Assembly: GCF_019710575.1 (NCBI RefSeq)
Contig: NZ_JAHWFK010000059.1
Coordinates: 1-64,000 of the forward strand
DNA: 64,000 bases
Reading direction: 5' to 3'
Origin: Paractinoplanes polyasparticus
GTDB lineage: Bacteria; Actinomycetota; Actinomycetes; Mycobacteriales; Micromonosporaceae
Position 1 is the stretch's first letter; each line of letters opens with the position of its first letter. The notes beneath the pieces were generated by a model. The model saw only the letters and a list, made by a program, of their open reading frames with translations. It was not told where the DNA came from and did no database searches. Made by a program: the position numbers and the translations under genes. Positions 53,601 to 61,628 of the stretch are shown one piece after another.

Positions 53601-55461
53601 CGAGCCGGGCGGTCGCCAGGTCGAGGTTCACCCGGTGCTTCTCCCACCGGCCGCCCTCGTCGGCGTACCGCCGCGCGAGGTCGTCGGCCGCGTCGGCGGT
53701 CAACGCGGCCGGATCCACCGCGACGTCGGGCAGCTCCGTGTCGGTGGGCAGCGCCGACCAGGGCACACCGGCGCGGGTCCGCACAGCCTCCCGGGCCCGC
53801 CGCACTGCGGCGAGCCGCAGCTCCAGATCGGCCAGAGCCGCCTCGGCCGGCGCCAGGCTCGGTGCGGTGAGCCATGCGTCGCGAGCGTCCGGCGGCCGGT
53901 GAGCAGCGTGCGCGAGCAGGTCCGCCAGCAGACCGGCTCGGCTCGGCCGGTCCACGTCGAACGCGGCGGCCACCTCGGCGTTGCGGCGGGTGGCGGCGGC
54001 GAGCCGGCCGAGGGCGAGTCCGGCCCGGGCGAGCACGTCGTCGAGCGGCCCGCGTTCGACGACGTGGCGCCACGGGAAGCGGCTCTCGCCGGCGGCCCGC
54101 CAGGTGTGTGCCAACCGTTCGGCCGCGTCCTCGATCCGGCGCATCGCCTCGGCGGTGAGCGTGGCCCGTGCCAGGTCCGGCACCGGGGCGTCGGGGAGCC
54201 CGGTGAACTGGGCGCAGATCCCGAGGGCGTCGTGCAGCGTCGCGCCGAGCGGCTCACGTACCTCGTTGACGGCCGCGGCGTAAGCGGTGAGCCGCTCCCG
54301 CACCGGCCGCAGGCGATCGTGCGCTCCCGCCGGCGGAGCGGGAGCCCGGTCCACGGCGGCCGCGAGGGCTGCCGCGACCTCCTTCCGGCCGGCCTGCCTA
54401 CTGTGCAGGTCCAGCAGGTACGGCTCGAGTCCGGCCTCGGCCAGCCGGCGGCGGACCACGTCCAACGCGGCCGCCTTGGTGGAGACGAACAGGATCCGCT
54501 TCCCCGCCGCCAGCAGGCAGGCAATCATGTTGGCGATGGTCTGCGACTTGCCGGTGCCGGGCGGGCCGTCCATCACGAAGCTGTGACCCGCCACCGCGGC
54601 CGCCACGCAAGCGCGCTGGGACCCGTCCGCGTCCAGCACGAGCGGCACGTCCTCGGGGGGTGCCTGCTCGTCGACGGTCGCCGGGTTGAGGGGGACGAAG
54701 TCGAAGGCGCCGCCGGGCTTCCCGGTGGTGGCCAGCGCCCGCACCACCGGGTGGGCCACCACGCGAGCCTCGTTGTCGAGCAGATCCCGGTACAGCGCCT
54801 CCTTCTGAAAGGTGAAGCAGGACAGCAGGGCGATCGGTTCCAGGCGCCATCCGTCGCGGCCCGCGATCGCCGTCTCCAGCCGGGACCAGAACGCGGCCAG
54901 GTCGCCCTCCGCGAGCGGGTCCTCCATGGGCAGGTGCACGCCGAGCTCCCGCAACCGGATGGCGAGCGCCGGATTCACCACCGGGTCGTCGTCACGCCAG
55001 CGGAGGCGGCCCAGCTCTCCCGCGCGTCGAGGGGCCAGCGTCACGGGGACCAGCAGGGCCGGGCTGGCGCACTCGACGTCCTCCTCGTCCCGCCAGCGCA
55101 GCTCGCCGGCGGCGACGTACAGCACCGACATTCCGCGGTCGAGATACTCCCGGTCCGCGGTCCGCTGCAGGCGCCGCAGCACAGCGGCGGTCAGCCGGTC
55201 GGCGCCCGGGCCGGACTGGCCGGGTATCGAACCACGGAACGCGCATTCCCCGGTCGCGTGCAATGTCCGTACGAGTGCCGCGGGCGCCGGATCGGTGAGC
55301 TCGACGAGGGAACCCTTGGCGGCCCGGAGGTCGACCAGCCGGTTGGTCGCTCCGAGGTCCACGAGCGAGTCGCGCCACACCCGCAGTGCCGCGCGTACCT
55401 GCTCGTCGTCACCCACACCCCTGATTGCAGCAAGTGGCTCCGCGGCGTGCTGCCGTTTCAC
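50632..55461 (-). CDS. DUF4011-helicase-Vsr-like protein (defence-type)
   Basis: 1609 aa. N-terminal DUF4011-like part (~20-250: ALRVWRDSLVDLGATNRLVD), SF1 helicase with Walker A at 299-306 (GPPGTGKS), motif II (VVIFDEASQVTPADAMP) and C-terminal helicase motifs (SVQGDERDVMIFSIGYG, RRLNVAITRARHRIEIV). The end is a Vsr/MTES_1575-like nuclease fold (RVDLAV, VQCDGPGY, ARDRDRLRGELL, LGWRLHQVWSTAW). The nuclease Glu of the family's ECDG is Gln here. DUF4011-helicase-Vsr proteins are known phage-defence genes (Hhe, as I recall). GTG 55461 is used; GTG 55416 is an alternative. It diverges from the DUF385-TIR genes across 40 bp. Confidence 0.88.
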   Translation of the reverse strand: MKRQHAAEPLAAIRGVGDDEQVRAALRVWRDSLVDLGATNRLVDLRAAKGSLVELTDPAPAALVRTLHATGECAFRGSIPGQSGPGADRLTAAVLRRLQRTADREYLDRGMSVLYVAAGELRWRDEEDVECASPALLVPVTLAPRRAGELGRLRWRDDDPVVNPALAIRLRELGVHLPMEDPLAEGDLAAFWSRLETAIAGRDGWRLEPIALLSCFTFQKEALYRDLLDNEARVVAHPVVRALATTGKPGGAFDFVPLNPATVDEQAPPEDVPLVLDADGSQRACVAAAVAGHSFVMDGPPGTGKSQTIANMIACLLAAGKRILFVSTKAAALDVVRRRLAEAGLEPYLLDLHSRQAGRKEVAAALAAAVDRAPAPPAGAHDRLRPVRERLTAYAAAVNEVREPLGATLHDALGICAQFTGLPDAPVPDLARATLTAEAMRRIEDAAERLAHTWRAAGESRFPWRHVVERGPLDDVLARAGLALGRLAAATRRNAEVAAAFDVDRPSRAGLLADLLAHAAHRPPDARDAWLTAPSLAPAEAALADLELRLAAVRRAREAVRTRAGVPWSALPTDTELPDVAVDPAALTADAADDLARRYADEGGRWEKHRVNLDLATARLGLPRVVVFADVRRLAALAELSGRPYRPEPFWFGPGVLATVSTGAVTLRQCLDTLTAAEARARPMFTEAILGQPLDRIIPSVADHARGLRRLGPAYRRDRRMVAAFVRPGADVREAMSRLDTALAWQRARWGLAAAEQSYAMVLGGYWRGPATDFPALDAAVQVAAEAVRWAPPEALPAVVRHVCAAETDLESIGLATAARADLDRWQPAHPRLADGTVEDAVAWLRAQVAPLRAAARAMRAFGAATGRDLDYAEVRRLAELRRTAVEAQDELNVDARRYESLFGADQVPPDADHRVLEAALGWAAAARRLVTGADRPLTEEQVRALAAARPDDALPDLVAGWERDRRALLAAFGPARHDELTVDLDDYQRARRLLDDLRDDATGPEEWFDHLAARDELAELGLGTAVEFCAERDVEARDVVPVLRRAVYRAWAERILLTDGRLRPQRGEDRDHLVAGFRHGDRRLVAAAPAEVLARLSARPPADAEQIRVIFREALKASGHLPVRELIARAGEAVHTLKPCLMMSPLSVSQYLPPDIRFDVVIFDEASQVTPADAMPAIYRAGALVVAGDERQLPPPCFFAAAPDPSAGVDGAATDVDDFASILELAKGCGAFRQLGLAWHYRSRHEALIAFANHRFYQGRMITFPSANAEGPDTGVELFGVPGVYRRGTGRHNPIEAQRVAERVVHHFATRPGQSLGVVTFSVAQADEIQRAVERAMGDELVLDPGAHDARLSGFFVKSLESVQGDERDVMIFSIGYGHDEDGRISANFGSLNRPYGWRRLNVAITRARHRIEIVSSVRARDIPESDSEGVQALVAYLAYAERGVPVPAPHDDRAPQPGPFEESVFATITSWGYTVRRNVGASRWRVDLAVRHPAYPGEVYAIAVQCDGPGYPAAVAARDRDRLRGELLGDLGWRLHQVWSTAWHRDRAAEERRLRAAIEEAIASPAGGRPPPAPAERALAVLTAAPPEVPEVPQEPAMPRAEAPPVA

Positions 55462-55501
55462 CGAAGCTGCCCGAGCCGCCCCGGATGTGTTTGGATGTGC
55501 C

Positions 55502-56005
55502 GTGCGGTTGAGCGAGGTTGTTGTCCGGCTGGGTCATCGACGATGGTTCGCCGCCGCCGGGCGGTTCCTGATGCCGCTCGACCGGCGGTTGATCCGGCTC
55601 ACGAGGGGGCGCCTCTCGGTGATCGGGTGGCGCACGGCGCCGCCGACGCTGCTGCTGACGACGCGCGGGCGGACCAGCGGCCTGCTCCGCGAGCGGCCGC
55701 TGCTGTACGCGCGGGACGGTGACGCGTACGTGGTGTTGGGCTCGAACTGGGGTCAGGCCCGGCACCCGGCCTGGTCGGGCAACCTGCTGGCCGACCCGGC
55801 CGCCACGATGACGATCGACGGCGAGACCACCACCGTGCGGGCCACGCTGCTGGAGGGCCCGGAGCGGGACAGGGTGTGGCCGCTACTGCTGCGGGTGTGG
55901 CCGGCCTACCGGGACTACGACGCACGCGCCGACCGTACCCTGCGGATCTTCCGGCTCGATCCGGTCCGGCGAGACAATGCTGACATGGGCGGCAAGGCCG
56001 GGTAG
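55502..56005 (+). CDS. DUF385 / deazaflavin (F420)-dependent nitroreductase-like protein
   Basis: 167 aa with a split-barrel fold of the Ddn family (LLLTTRGRTSGLLRERPLLY, VVLGSNWGQARHPAWSGNLL, DYDARADRTLRIFRL). Relatives bind F420 or fatty acids; F420 is typical of actinomycetes. GTG 55502 lies only 40 bp from the divergent helicase start, and the TIR gene begins 53 bp after its stop. It may be part of the same operon as the TIR genes or a bystander. Upstream in-frame sequence belongs to the antisense of the helicase. Confidence 0.85.
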   Translation: MRLSEVVVRLGHRRWFAAAGRFLMPLDRRLIRLTRGRLSVIGWRTAPPTLLLTTRGRTSGLLRERPLLYARDGDAYVVLGSNWGQARHPAWSGNLLADPAATMTIDGETTTVRATLLEGPERDRVWPLLLRVWPAYRDYDARADRTLRIFRLDPVRRDNADMGGKAG

Positions 56006-56058
56006 TTTCGGCTATATCGTCGGTCTCGGGAGGCCGGCGACGGACCAGGGCGGAGCGC

Positions 56059-56694
56059 TTGGCGTACACGGAGAAGACGGCGGGTAGCGCGTCGACGTCC
56101 GTGCCGGCGTTCGACGTCTTCCTCAGCCACGACCATGCGGACGCCGAAATGGTCGAGGAGATCGGGCGGCTGGTCCGGCAGAACTACGGGTATCGGGTGT
56201 GGCTCGACCGCTGGGTTCTGGTGCCCGGCGGCAATTGGCAGCAGGAGATGACGAAAGGGCTCGGCGAGGCCGCCACATGTGCGGTGTTCATCGGCAAGCA
56301 GACCGCGCAGGGGTGGTTCAGACAAGAGATCGAACGCGCGCTGAACAACCAGGCCGCGCATCCCGACTATCGCGTCATTCCGGTTCTGCTGCCGGATGCC
56401 CCGCCGGGTCACCCGAGTGCCGTGCTGCCAGGGTTCCTCGAGCTGCGGACTTGGGTCGACTTCCGTGCCGGCCTCAGTGATTCCTATGCGCTTCACCTAC
56501 TGCGTAGTGGTATCGCAGGAATCGCACCGGGTCCATGGCCTCCGCTGGAGATGCCGCCCTTGGCGGTAGACGGCGACGTCGTGCTCGACTCGATCAAACG
56601 GGAGTTGCGGGACCTCGACCAACTGAAGGACCTGCTGCACGAGACGGTCATCATTGAGATGCAGCGCCGCATCCTGTCGCGGAGGTTCACGTGA
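56059..56694 (+). CDS. TIR-domain protein with intact catalytic Glu
   Basis: 211 aa. TIR domain at ~17-150 (AFDVFLSHDHADAEMVEEIG, GYRVWLDRWVLVPGGNW, CAVFIGKQTAQGWFRQEIER). Glu63 in NWQQEM is at the NADase catalytic position. A ~60-residue helical C-terminus follows (LDSIKRELRDLDQLKDLLHE). TIR enzymes cleave NAD+ or make cyclic ADP-ribose-type signals. TTG 56059 has AGGGCGGAG upstream; GTG 56101 is an alternative. The stop overlaps the start of the next TIR gene (GTGA), so the two proteins should be made in step. Confidence 0.87.
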   Translation: MAYTEKTAGSASTSVPAFDVFLSHDHADAEMVEEIGRLVRQNYGYRVWLDRWVLVPGGNWQQEMTKGLGEAATCAVFIGKQTAQGWFRQEIERALNNQAAHPDYRVIPVLLPDAPPGHPSAVLPGFLELRTWVDFRAGLSDSYALHLLRSGIAGIAPGPWPPLEMPPLAVDGDVVLDSIKRELRDLDQLKDLLHETVIIEMQRRILSRRFT

Positions 56695-58511
56695 GCACAG
56701 AACGTGACAGCGCGAGTCGAGTCCTCATCAGCTACGCGTCCGGCGATGTGGGCGAGGCCGAGTCCATCGCACGGATGCTCACCGGCGTCGGCTTGAGGCC
56801 ATGGTTCGATCGGTGGGACCTGGTGCCAGGCAGCGACCGGCTCGCGTCCGTGAGCAGGGCGATGGCCGCAGCGAAAACAGTGCTGGAGTTGATCGGGGCG
56901 CGGTCGGACGAGCATTGGCGTGAAGTCGAGCAGTTGGCGTCGACCGAAGGTGTGCCCCGATTCGTGCCGGTGCTGCTGCCGCAAGCGATTGAAGTTCCCG
57001 TTGGTCTCGCCGATCGTGAGCCTGTGGATCTGCGTGGCCTGAGGTTGGATTCGATAGAGGCTGTTACCGCGCTTGTCCGCGCCGTAATGGGTACGGCTGA
57101 CCCTGTCGGGCCGCCGCAGACTGCTGCGCCCGATGACTTGCAGCGGGCCCTCGGCTCCGCGCGCCGGATTCTTGGTGAGGACCACGTCGAGACACTCATC
57201 GTGGCGGCGAACCTTGCCACTACTTTGCACCTGCGCGGTGACTACGGGGCCGCCCGGCGAGTGTTCGAGGATGTCGTTGAGCGCAGTCGGCGGGTGTTCG
57301 GCGACGAGAATCCGTTCACTGTTACCGCCGGCGCCAATCTCGCCGCCTCCCTGTGGTCGCTCGGCAGCTACGAACGGGCTCGACAACTGCTCGAGGATAC
57401 GATTGCTGTGGCGGGCCGGGTGCTCGAGCCGGACGGTTTGGATCTCGGCAAGCTGCACGGCAACCTGGCAGTGGTCCTTCACGACCTCGGCGACAATGAC
57501 CGAGCGCTTGACGAGTGCCGCGAGGCCCTACGGATCACCGAAGCCGTTCTCGGCCCTGACCACCCGGCGGCCGCCAGTCGGCACGTCGACCTCGGTGACC
57601 TGCTGGAGAGCGTGGGCCGGCTGGCTGCGGCGGCCGAGGAGTATCAACGAGCGCTGCACACCAACGAGGCCGCCTTGAGGCCGAACGACCCTGCCGATGA
57701 AGTGGACGAAGCCGTCATCGATCTTACCGACCGGCGGATTGAAGAAGGGGCGACCGCCGGGCCGGCCGGAGTTGATCACTCAGCTGAACCTCCCGGGGAC
57801 GAGATTGATCGGCTTGCGGGGGTTGAGATCTTCTCCGGCTTGGAACCGGCCGCCCACCAGCAGATCATCGCCGTCGCGACTCCACGTTCCTACCGCAAGG
57901 GCGAGACTCTTTTCTTCGAACATGACCCCGGCGAGTCCCTGATCATCTTGCGCCGAGGCGCAGTCGCCATCTTCCGCACTGCGCCTACCGGCGAGCGCCG
58001 AGTCCTCACCGTGGTTCGTCCGCCCGACGTGATCGGTGAGGTGTCACTCCTGGATTCCTCCGCCCGCAGCGCGTCGGCCGAAGCCATTGAGGACTCGCAG
58101 ACGCTGAGCCTGTCGCGGTCGGCGTTCTTCGACCTCATTCGCGCCCATCCGCGCATCCTCGACGCGGTGATGCGCTCGGTCGGCGGGCTGATCCGCCGGC
58201 TCACCGAGCAGAACACCGACCACGTCTTTCTCGACCTGCCGGGCCGGGTGGCCAAGACTCTGGTCCGGCTGGCCGGCGACTCGCAGGCGCCATTGATCAC
58301 GATCGAGCTCAGCCAGAGTCAGCTCGCCGAGATGGCTGAGGGCTCGCGGCAGAGTGTCAACCAGGCCATCGGTTCATTCGCCACCCGCGGCTGGCTGCGT
58401 GCCGAGGGCCGCCGGATCGTCGTCAGCGATTTGCCGGCGCTGCGGCGGCGAGCAGGAATGAGGGAGCCGAACGAGGGTCGTCGCTCGCCGGAGGCTCATT
58501 GGCCGGCATGA
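56691..58511 (+). CDS. TIR-TPR-cyclic-nucleotide-binding-CRP HTH fusion protein
   Basis: 606 aa. TIR ~8-135 (RVLISYASGDVGEAESIARM, PWFDRWDLVPGS); its catalytic Glu position is Ser53. TPR-like helices ~150-330 (NLATTLHLRGDYGAARRVFE and three similar units). Cyclic-nucleotide-binding domain ~374-490 with a phosphate cassette (GEVSLLDSSARSASAEA; Glu450, Arg459). CRP-type winged helix ~515-585 (LSQSQLAEMAEGSRQSVNQA). Each domain is common; I know of no named family combining all four. Third codon positions are visibly less G/C-rich than in flanking genes, a sign of transfer. It could sense a cyclic nucleotide and control both the partner TIR and transcription. Confidence 0.9.
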   Translation: MSTERDSASRVLISYASGDVGEAESIARMLTGVGLRPWFDRWDLVPGSDRLASVSRAMAAAKTVLELIGARSDEHWREVEQLASTEGVPRFVPVLLPQAIEVPVGLADREPVDLRGLRLDSIEAVTALVRAVMGTADPVGPPQTAAPDDLQRALGSARRILGEDHVETLIVAANLATTLHLRGDYGAARRVFEDVVERSRRVFGDENPFTVTAGANLAASLWSLGSYERARQLLEDTIAVAGRVLEPDGLDLGKLHGNLAVVLHDLGDNDRALDECREALRITEAVLGPDHPAAASRHVDLGDLLESVGRLAAAAEEYQRALHTNEAALRPNDPADEVDEAVIDLTDRRIEEGATAGPAGVDHSAEPPGDEIDRLAGVEIFSGLEPAAHQQIIAVATPRSYRKGETLFFEHDPGESLIILRRGAVAIFRTAPTGERRVLTVVRPPDVIGEVSLLDSSARSASAEAIEDSQTLSLSRSAFFDLIRAHPRILDAVMRSVGGLIRRLTEQNTDHVFLDLPGRVAKTLVRLAGDSQAPLITIELSQSQLAEMAEGSRQSVNQAIGSFATRGWLRAEGRRIVVSDLPALRRRAGMREPNEGRRSPEAHWPA

Positions 58512-58593
58512 ACCACTTCAGGCCGGGCATCGCAATCGGCGCCGACGTTCACGTCCGTTGCATCGCCGGCCCGCGTACCCGGAAGGAATGCCG

Positions 58594-58986
58594 ATGAGTG
58601 GCACCGATCTGCGCAAGGTCTACCTCGCCTACCTTGAGGCGGCCAACGCCCGCGAGTTCGATCGTATGGCCGAGTTCGCTCACGACATCGTCGTCTTCAA
58701 CGGCGAGGCCGTGTCCCGTGATGACTACGTCGCCGCGATGCGGGAGGCCGTCGGCTCGGTGCGGGACTATGTCTGGCACCTCGACGACCTGCTCGTCGAG
58801 GATGACCGGGTGGCGGCCCGGCTGACTGTCACCGGCACGCCGGTGACGGAGTGGCTCGGCCTGCAGCCCACCGGCCGCGACGTCACCTTCACCGAGTTCG
58901 CGTTCTACCACTTCCGCGACGGCCGCTTCGAGCGCATGTGGTACCTCCTCGACGCCCGGGCCATCGAGAAACAACTGGCAGCCTGA
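58594..58986 (+). CDS. SnoaL-like (NTF2-fold) protein
   Basis: 130 aa single domain (LRKVYLAYLEAANAREFDRM, LQPTGRDVTFTEFAFYHFRD, RFERMWYLLD). It resembles SnoaL/ester-cyclase-type proteins of unknown substrate. ATG 58594 has GGAAGGA at 58581-58587; upstream in-frame ATG 58588 overlaps that site. It follows the TIR fusion gene by 82 bp on the same strand, but its codon use is ordinary and it may be independent. It converges on the acyl-CoA dehydrogenase. Confidence 0.85.
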   Translation: MSGTDLRKVYLAYLEAANAREFDRMAEFAHDIVVFNGEAVSRDDYVAAMREAVGSVRDYVWHLDDLLVEDDRVAARLTVTGTPVTEWLGLQPTGRDVTFTEFAFYHFRDGRFERMWYLLDARAIEKQLAA

Positions 58987-59053
58987 CAACAACCCCAGCG
59001 GTGGGGAGTAGCCGATGCTCGTCAGGCTGTGCCCGGTGGCAGCACCGGCCGTG

Positions 59054-60643
59054 TCATCTGAGCAGCGGGTCGGATCGCCACTCCTCGGCGGGCCAGCGCC
59101 GTTGGTCCACGTCACCGATGACCTGGGCGTAGCCGGCGACGTGCTGGTCGAACTCCGCCTTGGTGGGCAGGCTTCCACGGGAACCGGCCTGTGCGCTGCG
59201 AAGCCGCCGCCGTAGCTGGTGCTCGGTCCACGAGGCGGTGTAACCGTCCATCGCGGAGCGGGCGGCGGCTTCGCTCGTCACCATTGTCAGCAGGGTCCAG
59301 CACACCAGCTCGCCGACGACAGCCGCGTGGATGTGCTGGGCGGCGGCATCGTCGGGACGGTCGGCGCCGATCTCCGCCACCTGGTCGATCAGCTTGAGCA
59401 CGGGCGCGGCCGGACGGGTCCGGTGCACGAGTTTCGTGAACTGGTCGGGATGTCTGACCAGCGTGGCGCCCAGGTACACCGTGATCGCCTCGGTGGAGCC
59501 CTCGAAGATGCGGAACAACCGGTAGTCGCGAAAGTGCTGGCCGACGGTGTTGGTGTCGAGGAAGCCCCGGGCGCCCAGCACCTGCAGGGACGTGTCGATG
59601 GCCTTCCAGCCGAGCTCACACCCCAGGATCTTCGCGCAGAAATACCACGCGTCGGGCACGTCCTGCCCCGCGTCCCGCCACGTCGCCATGCGGGAGATCA
59701 ATGTCTCCACCGCTTGAATCGCGGCCGCGGTCTCGGCCAGCACCTCGCGTATGCGGCCGTTCTCGGCCAGGGAGCCGGTGGCGACCTCGCGGCCTTGCGT
59801 GAATCTCTGAGCCAGCTCGAGAGAGCGCATGGCCGCCCCCATCGCCATCGCGGCCAGCACCGCACGACCGCCCATGAATGCCGCTTTGGCGGTGGCGAGG
59901 CCGTTTCCCTCGGCCCCCAGCAGCGCGGACGGGGGCACTCTGAGGTTGTTGAAGGTGAGATCGTACTGGGGCACTGCCCGCAGGCCCAGGGTGAGCATCT
60001 CCGGACCGATGGCAAAACCCGGTGTACGGCTGTCCACCAGGAAGCCGGTGATGCCCAGGGGGCGGCCGCGCTCGTCGCGAAGCCCGGCGAAGATGTTGAC
60101 GTACCGGGCGTCGCCGCCCAGCGAGATCCACTTCTTGGCGCCCTTGATCGTGTACGAGCCGTCCGGATGCCTGGTCGCACTGGTGGTCATGCCCCGGACG
60201 TGGGAGCCGATGCCCGGTTCGCTGATCGCGCTGGTGGTCAGGGCTTGTCCCGCGGCCAGGCGGGGCAACACGCGGCCCTTGACCTCGTCGGTCGCGGACA
60301 ACAGGATCGGCGCTATTCCGAGCGTGTTGTGCACCGCGCAGAAAACGGCGAGATTGGCATCGATGGCTCCCAATTGAGTGAACAATTGGTTCATGTCGGA
60401 GTGGGACAGATCCTGTCCGCCGAGTTCGCGGGGGACCTGCAGGCCGAGCAGGCCCGCTTCGGCGAATTCCGATATCATTGCGGGTGGCAATGAGCGGCGC
60501 TCGTCCATCAGCCGGGAGTTCAGGAAATTCTGAGCGTACGTGCGCAGGAACCGCAGCATATCCGCTGTCGATGATGATTTCGGCCGGTCCTCCGTCGCCG
60601 CGCTGAGGGCGGCATCCTGATTCATGGCCTTGGCGTCCGTCAT
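59054..60643 (-). CDS. Acyl-CoA dehydrogenase family protein
   Basis: 529 aa flavoprotein. N-terminal helical domain (LQVPRELGGQDLSHSDMNQL), middle beta-domain (TTSAISEPGIGSHVRGMTTS, KGAKKWISLGGDARYVNIFA) and C-terminal helical domain (LQVLGARGFLDTNTV, YRLFRIFEGSTEAI, with the usual catalytic Glu of EGST). The last ~140 residues extend beyond the ordinary family length. It oxidises acyl-CoA or an acyl-carrier-bound substrate; which one is not clear, since no other fatty-acid genes are nearby. ATG 60643 has GGAGGAG just upstream. Confidence 0.9.
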   Translation of the reverse strand: MTDAKAMNQDAALSAATEDRPKSSSTADMLRFLRTYAQNFLNSRLMDERRSLPPAMISEFAEAGLLGLQVPRELGGQDLSHSDMNQLFTQLGAIDANLAVFCAVHNTLGIAPILLSATDEVKGRVLPRLAAGQALTTSAISEPGIGSHVRGMTTSATRHPDGSYTIKGAKKWISLGGDARYVNIFAGLRDERGRPLGITGFLVDSRTPGFAIGPEMLTLGLRAVPQYDLTFNNLRVPPSALLGAEGNGLATAKAAFMGGRAVLAAMAMGAAMRSLELAQRFTQGREVATGSLAENGRIREVLAETAAAIQAVETLISRMATWRDAGQDVPDAWYFCAKILGCELGWKAIDTSLQVLGARGFLDTNTVGQHFRDYRLFRIFEGSTEAITVYLGATLVRHPDQFTKLVHRTRPAAPVLKLIDQVAEIGADRPDDAAAQHIHAAVVGELVCWTLLTMVTSEAAARSAMDGYTASWTEHQLRRRLRSAQAGSRGSLPTKAEFDQHVAGYAQVIGDVDQRRWPAEEWRSDPLLR

Positions 60644-61061
60644 TCGCTCCTCCGGGGATTTCGATATTCGCCCGTCGGAGTTCGACGCTCGGCTGGATAT
60701 CGTGTGCAGGCGCCGGCGCTGACTCGGGAATGAGGGTTCGCCGAGAATGGTGGCGGCGCGCAGTAATCCGGTGCTGGCAGAAGACCTGTCCAGGGTCCTG
60801 GGGGTTTACGTTTGTCCCTGTCCCGACCGAACTCTACAGCGGGCCTTCTGGTTCCTCAACGGGGTCGCGTCGTCACGCGCAGTGATGGTCGCCAGTTGAT
60901 GTCCACGGCGGGAGCGAAACGCCGTGGCCGAGCCTGGACGCATGCCGCTCCTCCAGGGCGGCCAGCCGGATAGGGCGGATTCGCCCCTTTGCACGATGCA
61001 TGCTGACCGGCGGGCGGCTGAAGAGAACTGCCTCGCGGGAGGGAGCTGGGAGAAACGGGGG
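60644..61061. other. 418-bp gap without a gene
   Basis: Lies between the start of the acyl-CoA dehydrogenase and the end of the conservon operon, both on the minus strand. It should hold the dehydrogenase promoter near 60650-60750, a stretch less G/C-rich than average. The only clear structure is the hairpin at 60903-60927. I see no open frame with real codon bias and no known RNA. Confidence 0.5.
60903..60927 (-). terminator. Hairpin downstream of the conservon operon
   Basis: CCACGGCG (60903-60910) pairs perfectly with CGCCGTGG (60920-60927) across a 9-base loop. It lies about 135 bp beyond the GAF gene stop on the minus strand and could end that operon's transcript. Confidence 0.45.
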
Positions 61062-61628
61062 CTAATTGCCCTCGCGGGTGTGGATCTGGGCGACCAGCTC
61101 CGCGGCGAGCGCCTTGATCGTCTCGAGCCCCGGCCGTCCCCAGGGTCGCGGTTCGACGTCCACCACGCAGACCGTGCCCAGGGCGACACCGGTGCGATCG
61201 ATCAGGGGAGCGCCCAGGTAGGACCGGATGCCGATCTCGTCCACCACCGGGTTCCCGGCGAACCGCGGATAGTCGCAGACGTCGTCGAGCACCAGTGCCT
61301 TACGCCGGACCACGACGTGCGGGCAGTATCCGTGCTCGCGCGAGAAGGTGCGACCGGCCAAGCCGGCGCGGAGAGCGGCCGGCACCGATGCGCCGGTGTA
61401 CAGACCGCCCAGGTACTGGCGGTCCTCCTGGATGAAATTCACCATCGCGAGCGGCGCGCTGGTGATGTCACCGACGCGGCGCGCGAATTCGTCGAGTTGC
61501 GGATCCGCGTCGTCCCCGAGCCCGAGCTTCCGCAGCCGGCGCAGGCGGGCCGGCACCTCCGGATCGGCCGGGGTGAGCAGATGGCGTCCGGACGGGTCGT
61601 AGATCATGCCGGGGCTCCGTTCGGTCAT
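61062..61628 (-). CDS. GAF-domain protein at the end of the conservon operon
   Basis: 188 aa, one GAF domain from ~30 to 180: LAMVNFIQEDRQYLGGLYTG, TFSREHGYCPHVVVRRKALV, DEIGIRSYLGAPLIDRTGVA, LGTVCVVDVEPRPW. GAF domains bind small ligands or chromophores. There is no output domain, so it probably signals through its neighbours. The ATG overlaps the stop of the GTPase gene (ATGA), so it is translationally coupled to the four conservon genes. Confidence 0.88.
   Translation of the reverse strand: MTERSPGMIYDPSGRHLLTPADPEVPARLRRLRKLGLGDDADPQLDEFARRVGDITSAPLAMVNFIQEDRQYLGGLYTGASVPAALRAGLAGRTFSREHGYCPHVVVRRKALVLDDVCDYPRFAGNPVVDEIGIRSYLGAPLIDRTGVALGTVCVVDVEPRPWGRPGLETIKALAAELVAQIHTREGN

Noticed and set aside
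50632..55461. Considered calling the large helicase a restriction-modification or RecBCD-like enzyme
   Set aside because: There is no methyltransferase or specificity gene nearby. The DUF4011 N-terminus and Vsr-like C-terminus fit the DUF4011-helicase-Vsr class better.
51106..55722. Open frame of about 1540 codons on the plus strand opposite the helicase gene
   Set aside because: It is the G/C-rich antisense shadow of the helicase. It has no recognisable domains and a low-complexity, His/Arg/Gly-rich composition.
56691..58511. Possibility that the TIR-CRP fusion is two genes misread as one
   Set aside because: The frame is continuous for 606 codons with coding-like bias. There is no internal stop and no ribosome site before the cyclic-nucleotide-binding part, and the linker (~330-370) has ordinary interdomain composition.
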